Shown: positions 26,400-49,724, numbered from the stretch's first letter. The stretch: DNA of 64,000 nt from Ewingella sp. CoE-038-23 (GCF_040419245.1 NZ_JAZHOH010000001.1:4092001-4156000), one strand, 5' to 3'. Numbers and translations: made by a program. The notes: generated by a model not told the origin, from the sequence alone.

Positions 26400-26600
26400 C
26401 TAGAAGGACAGTGCTAAGAACCCGAATAAATGCTTAGCACTGCCCTCCTGATAACCCTTCTTGCCGTTTTTCTCTTTTCTACGATAACTGCCTTTACCTT
26501 TGAGACTCTTTTCAACTCGTTGCCTGAACAGCGGATCATGCAGCAGTGCTTGAATCGCGTTGTCCTGAATGACGCCTTTCTGATGCTTATAATTACTCAT
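26400..26600 (-). CDS. arfA: Alternative ribosome-rescue factor A
   Basis: Small protein that recruits release factor 2 to free ribosomes stalled on nonstop mRNA, as a backup for tmRNA. The 66 residues (E. coli 72) match ArfA in [19 protein letters not shown] and [16 protein letters not shown], which bind the ribosome and its empty mRNA channel. The C-terminal tail [10 protein letters not shown] is hydrophobic, like the E. coli tail that makes the full-length protein unstable. A strong hairpin lies within the last codons (separate entry). It lies between mscL and zntR as in K-12. Confidence 0.93.
   Translation of the reverse strand: MSNYKHQKGVIQDNAIQALLHDPLFRQRVEKSLKGKGSYRRKEKNGKKGYQEGSAKHLFGFLALSF
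26406..26445 (-). promoter_or_regulatory. Hairpin in the arfA coding region (probable RNase III site)
   Basis: A 13-bp stem with one G-U pair joins GGGCAGTGCTAAG and CTTAGCACTGTCC around a 14-nt loop, on the minus-strand mRNA. It spans the codons for about residues 51-64. In E. coli, arfA mRNA is cut by RNase III in such a hairpin, giving a nonstop message whose truncated product is active only if tmRNA fails. The same control is inferred here from structure and position. Confidence 0.75.
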
Positions 26601-26652
26601 GTTACCCTCATAATTAACTTTATTGACTCGATATAATATTGGAGCAGCAAAC

Positions 26653-27069
26653 TTATTTCTCTTTAATCGCCCCTGCCTCTAGCGCCTCAAGAATAGAGCA
26701 ACTCGCGCTGGAATGCGAAGAGCCACAGCACGCTTTGCTTAGGCGCGTCAGTGAATCCTTCATTCGCTCTAATTCACTCAGCTTTGCTTCCACTTCTGCC
26801 AGTCGACTATCAACAATAGACTTGGACTCCTGACAAGTATGATGCGCCGGATCGATTCGCAAAGAAAGTAGCTCCTTGATAGCCTCCAGCGTAAAACCTG
26901 TGGTTTTGGCATAACGAATGAAGCGCAGGCGCTGCAAATCGCGATGATTATATTGGCGATAGCCGGAATCGCTTCTTTCGCCACATTCCATCATGCCCTG
27001 CTTTTCATAGTAGCGAACCGTGTCTGTGGACACGTCTGCTAACTTAGCAAGCTCACCTATCTTATACAT
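26653..27069 (-). CDS. zntR: Zinc-responsive activator ZntR (MerR family)
   Basis: Zn(II)-sensing transcription factor that activates the exporter gene zntA in E. coli. The 138-residue protein has a MerR winged helix ([24 protein letters not shown]), a long dimerisation helix and a metal loop with Cys and His in HHTCQES and [16 protein letters not shown] precedes the ATG at 27069. A longer frame to 27114 does not match the family start. yhdN ends 1 bp before it, so both are probably on one transcript. zntA is not in this window. Confidence 0.95.
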   Translation of the reverse strand: MYKIGELAKLADVSTDTVRYYEKQGMMECGERSDSGYRQYNHRDLQRLRFIRYAKTTGFTLEAIKELLSLRIDPAHHTCQESKSIVDSRLAEVEAKLSELERMKDSLTRLSKACCGSSHSSASCSILEALEAGAIKEK

Positions 27070-27070
27070 G

Positions 27071-27439
27071 CTACTTACCTCGCAATCTTTCAAGCAGCGG
27101 ATTTTGATAATCACCGCGTAAGAAGTCGGTATTCTGACCAGCCTGATGCAACCTTAGTTCAAGCAATTTTACTCTCTTCTCTAACTCAGTAAACCTGGCG
27201 TCGTCTGCGGTCAGAGTTTGCAGTAATGTATTTAGCTCCAGAGCTTCCTTTCTGTCCTGCAGTTCGGGCGGCAAGAAACCAGAGTTCTTCAGAATTCGAT
27301 ATGCCATTCTCAGTTCAAGCGGCACGTCACTGTCATCATCAAGAAGCAGGGGGCTCCCGGCGCCGGGCAGATTATCCAATTCACCTTTATTTATAGCTTC
27401 CGCAATTTTTTGCTCAGCCATAGCATCACCAAGAAACAT
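27071..27439 (-). CDS. yhdN: Conserved DUF1992 protein YhdN
   Basis: A soluble 122-residue protein of the DnaJ-homologue DUF1992 family, equal in length to E. coli YhdN. It keeps the family pattern KGELDNLPGAGSPLLLDDD followed by VPLELRMAYRILKNSGFLPPEL. The function is not established. It lies between rplQ and zntR as in K-12, and its stop is next to the zntR start. Confidence 0.9.
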   Translation of the reverse strand: MFLGDAMAEQKIAEAINKGELDNLPGAGSPLLLDDDSDVPLELRMAYRILKNSGFLPPELQDRKEALELNTLLQTLTADDARFTELEKRVKLLELRLHQAGQNTDFLRGDYQNPLLERLRGK

Positions 27440-27545
27440 AATCTCTCCCGTTAGCGAAGTAATGTGTATGAGAAAAGGATAACGGCTGGATAGGAAAAAG
27501 TTAGAGAAAAGATGCTTTCAAAAGAAGGTGAGAAACTGCAGGCGT

Positions 27546-27574
27546 AAAAAAACCGGGCAAGTGCCCGGTTTTTT
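27546..27574 (-). terminator. Terminator of the alpha (rpsM-rplQ) operon
   Basis: CCGGGC, 4-nt loop, GCCCGG, then seven T on the minus strand, starting 14 bp after the rplQ stop. Confidence 0.92.
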
Positions 27575-27588
27575 CATGCATCTACAGA

Positions 27589-28002
<414 letters not shown>

Positions 28003-28018
28003 TTAACCTGTGATCCGG

Positions 28019-29008
28019 TTACTCGTCAGCGATGCTTGCTGGTGGCCAGTTTTCTAGGCGCATGCCCAGAGACAAACCACGGGAAGCAAGCACATCTTTA
28101 ATCTCAGTAAGAGATTTTTTACCAAGGTTAGGCGTTTTAAGTAGCTCAACCTCAGTGCGCTGTACCAGATCACCGATGTAGTGGATTGCTTCTGCTTTGA
28201 GGCAGTTAGCAGAGCGGACAGTCAATTCCAGATCGTCAACAGGGCGCAACAAGATTGGATCGAACTCTGGCTTCTCTTCTTTAACTTCCGGCTGACGTAC
28301 ATCACGTAAATCAACGAAAGCTTCAAGTTGTTCAGCAAGAATGGTTGCCGCACGACGGATCGCCTCTTCAGGATCGATCGTACCGTTGGTTTCCATTTCG
28401 ATAACCAGCTTGTCCAAATCGGTGCGCTGTTCTACACGCGCTGCTTCAACATTGTAGGCAATACGCTCTACAGGGCTGTAGCATGCATCTACTAACAGAC
28501 GGCCAATTGGGCGCTCATCTTCTTCCGAATGAATTCGGGCAGACGCCGGCACATAACCACGACCGCGCTGAACTTTGATACGCATGCTGATAGCAGCGTT
28601 CTCATCGGTCAGGTGGCAGATAACGTGTTGCGGCTTGACGATTTCGACATCACCATCATGGGTAATGTCGGCTGCAGTCACAGGGCCAATGCCAGACTTA
28701 TTCAGGGTAAGAATAACTTCATCTTTCCCTTGAACTCTCACCGCCAGCCCTTTCAGGTTGAGCAGGATCTCCAGGATATCTTCCTGTACGCCTTCTTTGG
28801 TGCTGTACTCATGCAGTACACCATCAATCTCAACCTCGGTCACCGCGCAACCCGGCATGGATGAAAGCAGAATACGGCGCAGTGCGTTGCCTAAAGTATG
28901 GCCAAAGCCACGTTCTAAAGGCTCAAGGGTCACCTTGGCGTGCGTCGAACTGACTTGCTCGATATCTACCAGGCGCGGTTTTAGAAACTCTGTCACAGAA
29001 CCCTGCAT
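28019..29008 (-). CDS. rpoA: RNA polymerase alpha subunit
   Basis: Scaffold of RNA polymerase assembly and target of activators and UP elements. The 329-residue length equals E. coli. The N-terminal assembly domain (1-235) carries [18 protein letters not shown]. The C-terminal domain (about 249-329) has the DNA-binding residues in [10 protein letters not shown] and [12 protein letters not shown]. It lies between rpsD and rplQ in the alpha operon, 25 bp after rpsD. Confidence 0.99.
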
Positions 29009-29033
29009 TGTGTCCTCTCTTTGGTACTAAGCT

Positions 29034-29672
<639 letters not shown>

Positions 29673-29684
29673 CTAAAAGCAGCG

Positions 29685-30074
<390 letters not shown>

Positions 30075-30091
30075 TTATTCAATCACCCCGA

Positions 30092-30448
30092 TTATTTCTT
30101 GATCGGTTTACGCGGACCCTTACGGGTACGTGCGTTAGTCTTAGTACGCTGACCGCGCACTGGAAGACCACGACGATGACGCAAACCACGATAAGTCCCA
30201 AGGTCCATAAGACGCTTGATGCTCAGGGTGACTTCACGACGCAGATCACCTTCAACAATGAACTTGGCAACTTCGTCACGCAGCTTTTCGATTTGCTCTT
30301 CAGACAGCTCACTGATCTTAACATTTTCAGCAATACCAGACGCTGCACAGATAGCCTGTGAACGGGTTTTACCGATGCCGTAGATCGAAGTTAATGCGAT
30401 CACGGTATGTTTTTGATCAGGAATGTTAATGCCTGCTATACGGGCCAC
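30092..30448 (-). CDS. rpsM: Ribosomal protein S13
   Basis: 30S head protein that contacts the P-site tRNA and makes the inter-subunit bridges with L5. The 118 residues include [20 protein letters not shown], the helix-hairpin-helix [11 protein letters not shown] and the C-terminal [16 protein letters not shown]. The start is GTG, preceded by GTAGGAGTGC. It follows the S4-responsive leader and starts the alpha operon proper. Confidence 0.99.
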   Translation of the reverse strand: MARIAGINIPDQKHTVIALTSIYGIGKTRSQAICAASGIAENVKISELSEEQIEKLRDEVAKFIVEGDLRREVTLSIKRLMDLGTYRGLRHRRGLPVRGQRTKTNARTRKGPRKPIKK

Positions 30449-30540
30449 TATGCACTCCTACTATTTATATACGGCAACACCATTCTGAAAAGCCCGTTTT
30501 CAGGATACTCAAATAATGTTGCAGCTTACATACAAAAGAT
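30449..30540 (-). promoter_or_regulatory. Alpha-operon leader (S4-binding pseudoknot)
   Basis: Directly upstream of rpsM. It keeps the stem CTGAAAA-CGGGC-TTTTCAG (30485-30503) and the adjoining segments of the E. coli alpha leader, which folds into a pseudoknot bound by S4 to trap the ribosome. The ends are approximate. The remaining sequence to the rpmJ stop has no further assignable element. Confidence 0.8.
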
Positions 30541-30596
30541 TGGCTGGCTAATCTAGCCAGCTCAACCCAACTTTGCAAGAAAAATATGCGAGATAA

Positions 30597-30746
<150 letters not shown>

Positions 30747-32078
30747 TTAGCGGTTATAGCCTTTCAGGTTTGCTTTCTTCAATGCAGACTCGTACTGACT
30801 TGACATCATCAGAGTTTGCACTTGAGCCATAAAGTCCATAATGACAACAACTACGATTAGTAGTGAGGTACCACCAAAGTAGAATGGCACTTTCATTGCG
30901 TCACGCATGAACTCCGGGATAAGGCAGATGAAAGTAATATACATCGCACCAATTAAGGTTAAACGAGTCATTACTTTATCGATGTACTTCGCCGTTTGCT
31001 CTCCCGGACGAATTCCTGGTACAAATGCACCGGACTTCTTCAGGTTATCTGCTGTCTCGCGAGGGTTGAAAACCAACGCAGTGTAAAAGAAACAGAAGAA
31101 GATGATTGCAGTCGCATAGAGTAACACATAAAGCGGTTGCCCAGGCTGCAAATACAGCGAAATCGTAGTCAGCCAGTTCCAACCAGTCCCGCCCCCAAAC
31201 CATGATGCAATCGTGGCAGGGAACAGAATAATGCTGGAAGCGAAGATCGCTGGGATAACCCCGGCCATATTCACTTTCAACGGTAAGTGCGTGCTCTGTG
31301 CTGCATAAACACGACGACCCTGTTGGCGTTTAGCATAGTTAACAACGATACGACGTTGACCACGCTCTACGAACACAACAAAGAAAGTCACTGCAAACAC
31401 TAAAACTGCAACCAACAGCAACAGGAGGAAGTGCAGGTCGCCTTGCCGAGCTTGTTCGATAGTATGAGCTACTGCCGGTGGCAGACCTGCTACGATACCC
31501 GCGAAGATTATGATTGAGATACCGTTACCGATACCGCGTTCAGTAATCTGTTCACCTAACCACATCAGGAACATTGTCCCGGTAACTAAGCTAACAACAG
31601 CAGTAAAGTAGAAGGCAAAGCCTGGGTTTAATACCAGGCCTTGCATACCAGGCATGTTCGGTAAACCGGTAGCAATACCGATTGACTGAAACACAGCTAA
31701 TACCAGCGTACCGTAGCGGGTGTACTGGCTAATCTTACGACGGCCAGCCTCCCCTTCTTTCTTTATCTCTGCTAACGCTGGATGAACCACCGTCAGCAGC
31801 TGGATAATAATCGATGCCGAAATGTACGGCATGATACCCAATGCAAAGATAGAAGCACGGCTGAGAGCACCACCAGAGAACATGTTAAACATTTCAATGA
31901 TGGTGCCTCTTTGCTGCTCGAGCAATTTGGCAAGTACAGTGGCATCAATACCAGGGATCGGAATAAAAGAGCCGATACGGAAAACGATCAACGCACCGAT
32001 AACAAACAAAAGTCTGCGCTTCAGTTCGCCTAGTCCACCCTTGGCACTTTGGAAATCTAACCCCGGTTGCTTAGCCAT
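30747..32078 (-). CDS. secY: Protein translocase subunit SecY
   Basis: Channel subunit of the SecYEG inner-membrane translocon. The 443 residues equal the E. coli length and show ten hydrophobic segments. Conserved features are the N-terminal [20 protein letters not shown], the plug region after [21 protein letters not shown], and the cytoplasmic loops [17 protein letters not shown] and [20 protein letters not shown]. It lies 8 bp after rplO in the spc operon. Confidence 0.99.
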   Translation of the reverse strand: MAKQPGLDFQSAKGGLGELKRRLLFVIGALIVFRIGSFIPIPGIDATVLAKLLEQQRGTIIEMFNMFSGGALSRASIFALGIMPYISASIIIQLLTVVHPALAEIKKEGEAGRRKISQYTRYGTLVLAVFQSIGIATGLPNMPGMQGLVLNPGFAFYFTAVVSLVTGTMFLMWLGEQITERGIGNGISIIIFAGIVAGLPPAVAHTIEQARQGDLHFLLLLLVAVLVFAVTFFVVFVERGQRRIVVNYAKRQQGRRVYAAQSTHLPLKVNMAGVIPAIFASSIILFPATIASWFGGGTGWNWLTTISLYLQPGQPLYVLLYATAIIFFCFFYTALVFNPRETADNLKKSGAFVPGIRPGEQTAKYIDKVMTRLTLIGAMYITFICLIPEFMRDAMKVPFYFGGTSLLIVVVVIMDFMAQVQTLMMSSQYESALKKANLKGYNR

Positions 32079-32085
32079 CTGCTAC

Positions 32086-32520
32086 TTATTCCTCAATTTT
32101 ACCGCCAGCAGCTTCGATAGCAGCACGAGCGCCTTTGGTGACACGCAAACCACGCAGAGTTACCGCACGACCAACTTCGCCAGAAAGAATAACTTTCGCG
32201 AACTCGATCTGGATACCAACTACGTTAGCGGCTTTCAGCGTGCTCAGGTCGATTACGTCGCCTTCTACAAGAGCAAGTTCAGACAGACGAACTTCTGCCG
32301 TGATCATTGCTTTGCGAGAGGTGAAGCCGAATTTCGGCAAACGACGGTATAAAGGCATCTGACCACCTTCAAAACCACGACGTACGCCACCACCAGAACG
32401 TGAGTTCTGACCTTTGTGACCACGACCGCCGGTTTTACCCAGGCCAGAACCAATACCACGACCTACACGCTTCGGCGCTTGTTTGGCACCTTCAGCCGGA
32501 GACAGAGTATTTAAACGCAT
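32086..32520 (-). CDS. rplO: Ribosomal protein L15
   Basis: 50S assembly protein with a long rRNA-penetrating N-terminal tail. The 144 residues include [20 protein letters not shown] and the C-terminal signature around [18 protein letters not shown]. It follows rpmD after 3 bp. Confidence 0.99.
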   Translation of the reverse strand: MRLNTLSPAEGAKQAPKRVGRGIGSGLGKTGGRGHKGQNSRSGGGVRRGFEGGQMPLYRRLPKFGFTSRKAMITAEVRLSELALVEGDVIDLSTLKAANVVGIQIEFAKVILSGEVGRAVTLRGLRVTKGARAAIEAAGGKIEE

Positions 32521-32523
32521 CTC

Positions 32524-33587
<1,064 letters not shown>

Positions 33588-34121
33588 TTACTTCTTCTTA
33601 GCCTCTTTGGTACGCACGACTTCGTCGGCGTAACGGACACCCTTGCCTTTATAAGGCTCAGGACGACGGTAGGCACGTAAATCTGCTGCAACCTGACCGA
33701 TAACTTGTTTATCAGCGCCTTTCAGCACGATTTCAGTTTGGGTCGGACATTCAGCAGTGATGCCTTCCGGCAGCTGGTGATCTACTGGGTGAGAGAAGCC
33801 TAAAGCTAAATTCACCACATTGCCTTTAACGGCAGCACGATAACCAACGCCAACCAATTGAAGCTTTTTAGTGAAGCCGTCGGTAACACCAACAACCATT
33901 GCATTCAACAGTGCACGAGTTGTACCCGCTTGGGCCCAACCGTCAACAAAACCTTCACGTGGAGCGAAAGTGATGGTGTTTTCTTCCTGTTTAACTACAA
34001 CGGCGTCATGGATAGTACGTGACAGCTCGCCGTTTTTACCCTTAATCGTAATAACCTGACCGTTGAGTTTTACCTCTACGCCGGCAGGAATGACGACGGG
34101 TGCTTTTGCAACACGAGACAT
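33588..34121 (-). CDS. rplF: Ribosomal protein L6
   Basis: 50S stalk-base protein near the GTPase-associated center. The 177-residue product has two repeated L6 domains and the C-terminal signature [14 protein letters not shown]. It begins [20 protein letters not shown]. It lies 13 bp after rpsH. Confidence 0.99.
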   Translation of the reverse strand: MSRVAKAPVVIPAGVEVKLNGQVITIKGKNGELSRTIHDAVVVKQEENTITFAPREGFVDGWAQAGTTRALLNAMVVGVTDGFTKKLQLVGVGYRAAVKGNVVNLALGFSHPVDHQLPEGITAECPTQTEIVLKGADKQVIGQVAADLRAYRRPEPYKGKGVRYADEVVRTKEAKKK

Positions 34122-34134
34122 TCTTTCCTCCCGA

Positions 34135-34533
<399 letters not shown>

Positions 34534-34560
34534 TTACTCCCGTGATTCAATTGGTGAAAA

Positions 34561-36142
<1,582 letters not shown>

Positions 36143-36211
36143 CTAATGTCAACTACAACTTTAGGACCCAGGAATAGGTCGTTAAGAAATCCCCATAAAT
36201 GAGGGCGCGGC

Positions 36212-36240
36212 ATTATAACACCGGTTCCAGATTATGGGTA
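36212..36240 (-). promoter_or_regulatory. spc operon promoter
   Basis: Minus-strand TATAAT preceded by a 17-nt spacer and a weak -35 (TACCCA). The surrounding sequence, including GGTGTTATAATGCCGCGCCC, is nearly the same as in the E. coli spc promoter, which is strong despite a poor -35. Confidence 0.85.
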
Positions 36241-36241
36241 G

Positions 36242-36274
36242 AAAAAATAAACGGCCCACAGTTATGAGCCGTTT
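36242..36274 (-). terminator. S10 operon terminator
   Basis: AAACGGC and GCCGTTT form a 7-bp stem with a 12-nt loop, followed by ATTTTTT on the minus strand. It begins about 25 bp after rpsQ and lies just upstream of the spc promoter. Confidence 0.82.
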
Positions 36275-36299
36275 ATCTATTTTTGAGACGACGAGTCTA

Positions 36300-38225
<1,926 letters not shown>

Positions 38226-38230
38226 CTACC

Positions 38231-38512
<282 letters not shown>

Positions 38513-38523
38513 TTATCCTCTAA

Positions 38524-39351
<828 letters not shown>

Positions 39352-39366
39352 TCAAACTCCTCCGAC

Positions 39367-40929
<1,563 letters not shown>

Positions 40930-40950
40930 TCAATCGCTCAATGACCCTGA

Positions 40951-41447
<497 letters not shown>

Positions 41448-41475
41448 ATTATACGTAAATAGAGGTAGGAAGCAA
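41448..41475 (-). promoter_or_regulatory. S10 operon promoter
   Basis: Minus-strand TTGCTT, 16-nt spacer, TATAAT, followed by GCGCGGG. It is placed about 185 bp before rpsJ. From here to the prepilin peptidase start (181 bp) I see no gene. Confidence 0.78.
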
Positions 41476-41656
41476 CCAATACGGCAAACAAAATGCTTTT
41501 ATTTTGCACTCATCACTTTCCAGCACTGATCGCAGAACGGCTTTTTAAGCCCTTCAAAAGACAAAAACCTCTCGTCCCCTCCCCCTCTCTGCTGATAACT
41601 TGCGCTGAAGGATTAGCCAGCAATCGGCTTAGATACCCTTCATGGAGGAAGGCAAA

Positions 41657-42484
41657 ATGGATGAATGGCAGTTACTTGGTGGTGCTGTAATATCGCAGGG
41701 TTGGTTTTACCACAGCGGCATCACTCTCTTCGGGCTGCTTGCCGGCAGCTTTCTCAATGTGGTGGTTTACCGTATCCCTTTGATTATTGCTCGAGCGGAA
41801 AGAATTACCACACACAGATTTAATCTTTCTTTCCCTTCTTCCCATTGCCCTGCCTGCCAACACACTTTGCGGTGTTGGCATAACGTTCCGCTGCTCAGTT
41901 GGTTGGTTTTGAAAGGGAGATGCCACTACTGTCAGAGTAAGATCCCTGGCTTTTACCCTTTTAATGAAGGTCTGTGCGCCCTAGGCTTTTTAGCACTTTC
42001 TTTCATGCTCTCAACCCCAGCGGCTTTATGCGCCGCACTTATCTTGTTTTGGTTTCTGTTGGCGCTGAGCCTGATTGACCTTGCCACATCCTTGCTGCCG
42101 GATAGCCTGACATTGCAACTACTGTGGGCAGGTTTGCTGGTCAATTCATTCTTAGGCAACGTGGCGCTGCAAGATGCAGTTTATGGCGCGGTGGCCGGAT
42201 ACTTGTCTTTATGGTTTTTATACTGGGGAGTCAAAATAGTCACAGGTAAGGAAGGGATGGGATATGGTGACTTCAAGCTGCTTGCGGCACTGGGCGTCTG
42301 GGTTGGCTGGCAAATGTTGCCGCACCTATGCATTTTGGCTGCGTTGACGGGAATGGTGTTCGCACTGGTAAGCAAAAGGAGAAATCATATGACTAAGCAA
42401 ATTCCGTTCGGCCCGAGCTTAGCCTCTGCGGGGCTTATTGTGTATATCAGCCAGCAGAGTGACTCTGTCTGGCTGACGTTCTAA
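41657..42484 (+). CDS. gspO: Type IV prepilin peptidase/methyltransferase (GspO/PilD family)
   Basis: Inner-membrane aspartyl protease that cleaves the leader of type II secretion pseudopilins or type IV pilins and N-methylates the new end. The 275-residue protein has the zinc domain CPACQ...CHYCQ (about residues 71-104), the two catalytic Asp in LIDLATSLLPD and GYGDFK, and seven or more hydrophobic segments. The ATG at 41657 follows AGGAAGG; an upstream ATG at 41642 is less supported. It lies beside bfr as in K-12, but none of the other gsp genes is here. Its substrate cannot be named from the window. Confidence 0.9.
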   Translation: MDEWQLLGGAVISQGWFYHSGITLFGLLAGSFLNVVVYRIPLIIARAERITTHRFNLSFPSSHCPACQHTLRCWHNVPLLSWLVLKGRCHYCQSKIPGFYPFNEGLCALGFLALSFMLSTPAALCAALILFWFLLALSLIDLATSLLPDSLTLQLLWAGLLVNSFLGNVALQDAVYGAVAGYLSLWFLYWGVKIVTGKEGMGYGDFKLLAALGVWVGWQMLPHLCILAALTGMVFALVSKRRNHMTKQIPFGPSLASAGLIVYISQQSDSVWLTF

Positions 42485-42496
42485 TAAAGCACATCG

Positions 42497-42979
42497 CTAT
42501 TTCTGTGATTCTTCTTTGAGTTGAGACTGAAGGTAGTTTTGGATCCCCACGCGCCCAATGAGTTCGAGCTCGGTTTCAATCCAATCAATGTGATGTTCTT
42601 CGTCAGCGAGGATGTTAATCATCAAATCACGGCTAACGTAGTCGTGGACTGTATCGGCGTAGGCGATTGCCTCACGCAGGTCTTTGGCCCCGTCGAGCTC
42701 AAGCAATAAATCTGACTTCAGCATCTCCTCAACATCTTCCCCGATATTGAGTTTGCCGAGATCTTGCAAATTAGGAATGCCTTCCAAGAAGAGAATGCGC
42801 TCGATATAGAGGTCCGCATGCTTCATCTCATCAATTGACTCATGGTATTCGATGCCATTGAGTCTCATCAGACCCCAGTTTTTAAACATTCGGGCGTGCA
42901 AAAAATACTGATTGATTGCAACCAGTTCATTTCCAAGAAGTTTATTGAGGTGTGCAATGACTTTTTTATCGCCTTTCAT
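42497..42979 (-). CDS. bfr: Bacterioferritin
   Basis: Heme-containing 24-subunit iron store that oxidises Fe(II) at a dinuclear center. The 160 residues (E. coli 158) have the ferroxidase ligands E18, E51, H54, E94, E127 and H130 in the expected positions, and Met52 (IDEMKH), the heme axial ligand. It lies 12 bp from the convergent gspO and downstream of bfd. Confidence 0.98.
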   Translation of the reverse strand: MKGDKKVIAHLNKLLGNELVAINQYFLHARMFKNWGLMRLNGIEYHESIDEMKHADLYIERILFLEGIPNLQDLGKLNIGEDVEEMLKSDLLLELDGAKDLREAIAYADTVHDYVSRDLMINILADEEHHIDWIETELELIGRVGIQNYLQSQLKEESQK

Positions 42980-43063
42980 AGGTAACTCCTCCGTTCCGGT
43001 ATCTAAAGCGTAGATCCGGTTCAGAGTAAGTCAAAGAAAAGGCTTACATTTGGCGAGGTATTT

Positions 43064-43258
43064 TTAAGCGATATTGTCGAATTGTGGAATCTGCTGCAAT
43101 TCGTCTTCCATTATCTGGCGCGCGACGCGGATACATTTACCGCACTGCGTACCTACCGGAACAAAACTTCTAAGCTGCTGGAACGTTTGGGGCTGATAGC
43201 GACGAACTGCCTGACGGATTGTTTTATCACTAACGCTATTACATAAACACACGTACAT
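43064..43258 (-). CDS. bfd: Bacterioferritin-associated ferredoxin
   Basis: Small [2Fe-2S] protein that reduces the heme of bacterioferritin to release stored iron. The 64 residues match the E. coli length, with cysteines in MYVCLC and GTQCGKC (positions 4, 6, 39 and 42). The start at 43258 is chosen to fit the family; a frame to 43267 adds three residues. A Fur box lies just upstream and bfr follows. Confidence 0.96.
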   Translation of the reverse strand: MYVCLCNSVSDKTIRQAVRRYQPQTFQQLRSFVPVGTQCGKCIRVARQIMEDELQQIPQFDNIA

Positions 43259-43293
43259 AGAAACCACACATCGAACAAAACCTGAGCTAACTG

Positions 43294-43312
43294 TAAATGA
43301 GAATCGTTATTA
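43294..43312 (-). promoter_or_regulatory. Fur box upstream of bfd
   Basis: GTAAATGAGAATCGTTATT agrees with the Fur consensus GATAATGATAATCATTATC at 14 of 19 positions. It lies 36 bp upstream of the bfd start, so bfd is probably derepressed when iron is low. Confidence 0.7.
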
Positions 43313-43329
43313 CTGCAACACTCAGGCAT

Positions 43330-43353
43330 AAAAAAAGGGTGCCGAAGCACCCT
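43330..43353 (-). terminator. Terminator of the str operon (after tufA)
   Basis: AGGGTGC, TTCG loop, GCACCCT, then TTTTTT on the minus strand, 27 bp after the tufA stop. Confidence 0.92.
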
Positions 43354-43380
43354 CTTTTCTATTGCAGAAATTATCAGCGA

Positions 43381-44595
<1,215 letters not shown>

Positions 44596-44636
44596 TCATA
44601 GAGAGAGCACTGGATCATTGTGTTTAAACCAGTGGC

Positions 44637-46760
<2,124 letters not shown>

Positions 46761-46847
46761 CTATAACTAGGACGTTCAAGTTCAGTTAACCCAAGCGGGT
46801 TGGCTTCTTGAAGCGCCCGCTTGGTTAGCATAACTACTGCGAAGTGA

Positions 46848-47858
<1,011 letters not shown>

Positions 47859-47880
47859 TTAGCTAATATGGGGACGCAGA

Positions 47881-47909
47881 ATTTTAGGGCTGACCTACAA
47901 AGGTGTCAA
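47881..47909 (-). promoter_or_regulatory. str operon promoter
   Basis: Minus-strand TTGACA, 17-nt spacer (CCTTTGTAGGTCAGCCC), TAAAAT, about 90 bp upstream of rpsL. A near-ideal sigma-70 promoter in the gap after tusB. Confidence 0.88.
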
Positions 47910-47932
47910 GAAATATACAGCGTTGGAGGTGA

Positions 47933-48220
47933 TCACCATGCGATTTGCTGAGGGTGTTTTTCGGTCAGCGCGACGAAACCAGTATAGTCGATCAGCGTAA
48001 TATTGTGTGAAATTTGACCAACCAATCCTCGGGCGGCTAAATCTTCACTTAGGGCATAGACGGAATGTTCTGCCGTAGCTAGATATGGGTGCGCCGCGCT
48101 GTCTTTCAAGGCCGCCAGTACGCCGTCTTGCATCAGCAGTAAAGCGTCCTGTGAGCCAATCAGACTAACAAGTGTGGGGAAATCACACGCTTGGGGAGAA
48201 TTCGCTAAGGTAAAAAGCAT
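47933..48220 (-). CDS. tusB: Sulfurtransferase complex subunit TusB
   Basis: Subunit of TusBCD, which relays sulfur from TusA to TusE for the 2-thiouridine at position 34 of tRNA. The 95 residues match E. coli, with VYALSEDLAARGLVGQIS and IDYTGFVALTEKHPQQIAW. It lies 13 bp after tusC. Confidence 0.96.
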   Translation of the reverse strand: MLFTLANSPQACDFPTLVSLIGSQDALLLMQDGVLAALKDSAAHPYLATAEHSVYALSEDLAARGLVGQISHNITLIDYTGFVALTEKHPQQIAW

Positions 48221-48233
48221 GGTTTTTCCTGCA

Positions 48234-48593
48234 TTAAAATGTCATCACGACATCGTATTCCGCTAACTTAGCGCGCAATTCAGCCGCCGCCAGCCTCTCA
48301 ACATCCAGCACCCAGCTGTCCACACTCGACAATCCGCGCGCCGCCAAGGACTCCTCGCAGATGAAACACTGGTCGATATCGTATAAGGATAAAACGCCGT
48401 AAGTGACGATATAATTACGCGAAAGAATTTTTTCTGGCTGTTGGTTCGGTAACAGCTGAAATACGCCATCGGCGATAAAGAACACGCCAATGTCTTCAGT
48501 TAACGCCGAGGTGGCGAGCAAAGCATCAAGTCCTTCCCTGCCTGCAGAACTGCCGTGTGGCCCATGCGTAAAAATAAAGGCGACTTTTTTCAT
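48234..48593 (-). CDS. tusC: Sulfurtransferase complex subunit TusC
   Basis: Subunit of the TusBCD sulfur relay. The 119 residues match the E. coli length and begin [20 protein letters not shown], the DsrE/DsrF fold signature. It lies 19 bp after tusD and 13 bp before tusB. Confidence 0.97.
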   Translation of the reverse strand: MKKVAFIFTHGPHGSSAGREGLDALLATSALTEDIGVFFIADGVFQLLPNQQPEKILSRNYIVTYGVLSLYDIDQCFICEESLAARGLSSVDSWVLDVERLAAAELRAKLAEYDVVMTF

Positions 48594-48612
48594 ATTGGAT
48601 TACACCTTGTAT

Positions 48613-49005
48613 TTAAAACTGCACTAGCCGATCGCAGGTCAGCGACGCTTCCGCCAAACTTCCCAGCCCGGTCAAGGCAAAACCTGATTGCAGGTTAGCA
48701 AACTCACCGCCCTGATTGCGGGCTTCATCGCCATCAATCACGCCACGGCGCAGCGCGGCTGCCACGCAGACATTCAGCGCCACGTGGTTGTCGACGGCCA
48801 ATCGCTGCCAGGCGCGCACCAAGTCGAACTCGTCTGAAGCTGGCGCAGAAAGCTGATTGCCGTTCAGAACGCCTTCGCGATAGAAAAAGATGCTGTCTAA
48901 CTGATGCCCGGCGGCTAACAGCGCCAGAGCAAATTGATAGGCCGCGCTGGCTTGTTGTGTGCCGTAGGCAGGGCCGGTCACCAGCAAGCAATAACGCAGT
49001 TTCAA
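48613..49005 (-). CDS. tusD: Sulfurtransferase complex subunit TusD
   Basis: Catalytic subunit of TusBCD, carrying the persulfide on the Cys in [12 protein letters not shown]. The 130 residues (E. coli 128) start [18 protein letters not shown] after a short lead. The start is TTG, which overlaps the yheO stop (TTGA), so translation is coupled to yheO. Confidence 0.95.
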   Translation of the reverse strand: MKLRYCLLVTGPAYGTQQASAAYQFALALLAAGHQLDSIFFYREGVLNGNQLSAPASDEFDLVRAWQRLAVDNHVALNVCVAAALRRGVIDGDEARNQGGEFANLQSGFALTGLGSLAEASLTCDRLVQF

Positions 49006-49724
49006 CGTTCGTTCCCCACCAGGTCGCCGCTCTTAAATTGGCGGATATAGAGATAAACCGTGTGTTTGGAGATGTTCAGACGATCGGCCACCTGGTTAAT
49101 GGCATCTTTGATATCAAAAATGCCTTTCTCGTAAAGATTCAGAACCACCTGACGATTCTTGGCGTTATTCGACACGTTGCGGTCGGCATTCACCTCTTCA
49201 ATGGTGAACTCCAGCGTTTGTGCCACCAAATCGTCAACCGACGAGGCGAAGTTCACCGAAGGCGCCACTTCCTGCGTTTCTGGCGGCATAAAGGTCTGCA
49301 TGATTTGCGAGAAAGGCACGTCGAGGTTCATGTTGATACAGAGCAAGCCAATCACTCGCTGCTCGCGATTGCGAATAGCGATGGTGACTGACTTCATCAA
49401 CACGCCACTTTTGGCGCGAGTGAAATAGGCTTTCGACACATTGCTGTCGGCACCTGTCATATCGTGCAGCATGCGCAGCGCCAGGTCGGTAATAGGCGAA
49501 CCGATTTTACGCCCGGTGTGTTCACCATTGGCAATTCGAATCGCCGAGCATTTCAAGTCTTCAAGAGAATGCAGAACAATTTCACAGTGCTCGCCGATAA
49601 GCATCGCCAGACCATCAACTACCGCCTTATAGGAGGTGAGAATTTCGTGGTCGGTCTGAGTGAAAGGACGTTGGTCCAGCAAATCCAGTTCGCCGGTTTC
49701 GCCAGATATAAGCGAATTAGACAT
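49002..49724 (-). CDS. yheO: YheO, PAS-like and HTH domain DNA-binding protein
   Basis: Predicted regulator with an N-terminal PAS-like YheO domain (about 25-140, with [19 protein letters not shown]) and a C-terminal helix-turn-helix (about 195-235, with [18 protein letters not shown]). The 240 residues match the E. coli length. The regulon is not known to me. The ATG at 49724 follows GGTGG by 8 nt; an upstream GTG at 49736 is the alternative. It overlaps tusD by 4 nt. Confidence 0.93.
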   Translation of the reverse strand: MSNSLISGETGELDLLDQRPFTQTDHEILTSYKAVVDGLAMLIGEHCEIVLHSLEDLKCSAIRIANGEHTGRKIGSPITDLALRMLHDMTGADSNVSKAYFTRAKSGVLMKSVTIAIRNREQRVIGLLCINMNLDVPFSQIMQTFMPPETQEVAPSVNFASSVDDLVAQTLEFTIEEVNADRNVSNNAKNRQVVLNLYEKGIFDIKDAINQVADRLNISKHTVYLYIRQFKSGDLVGNER

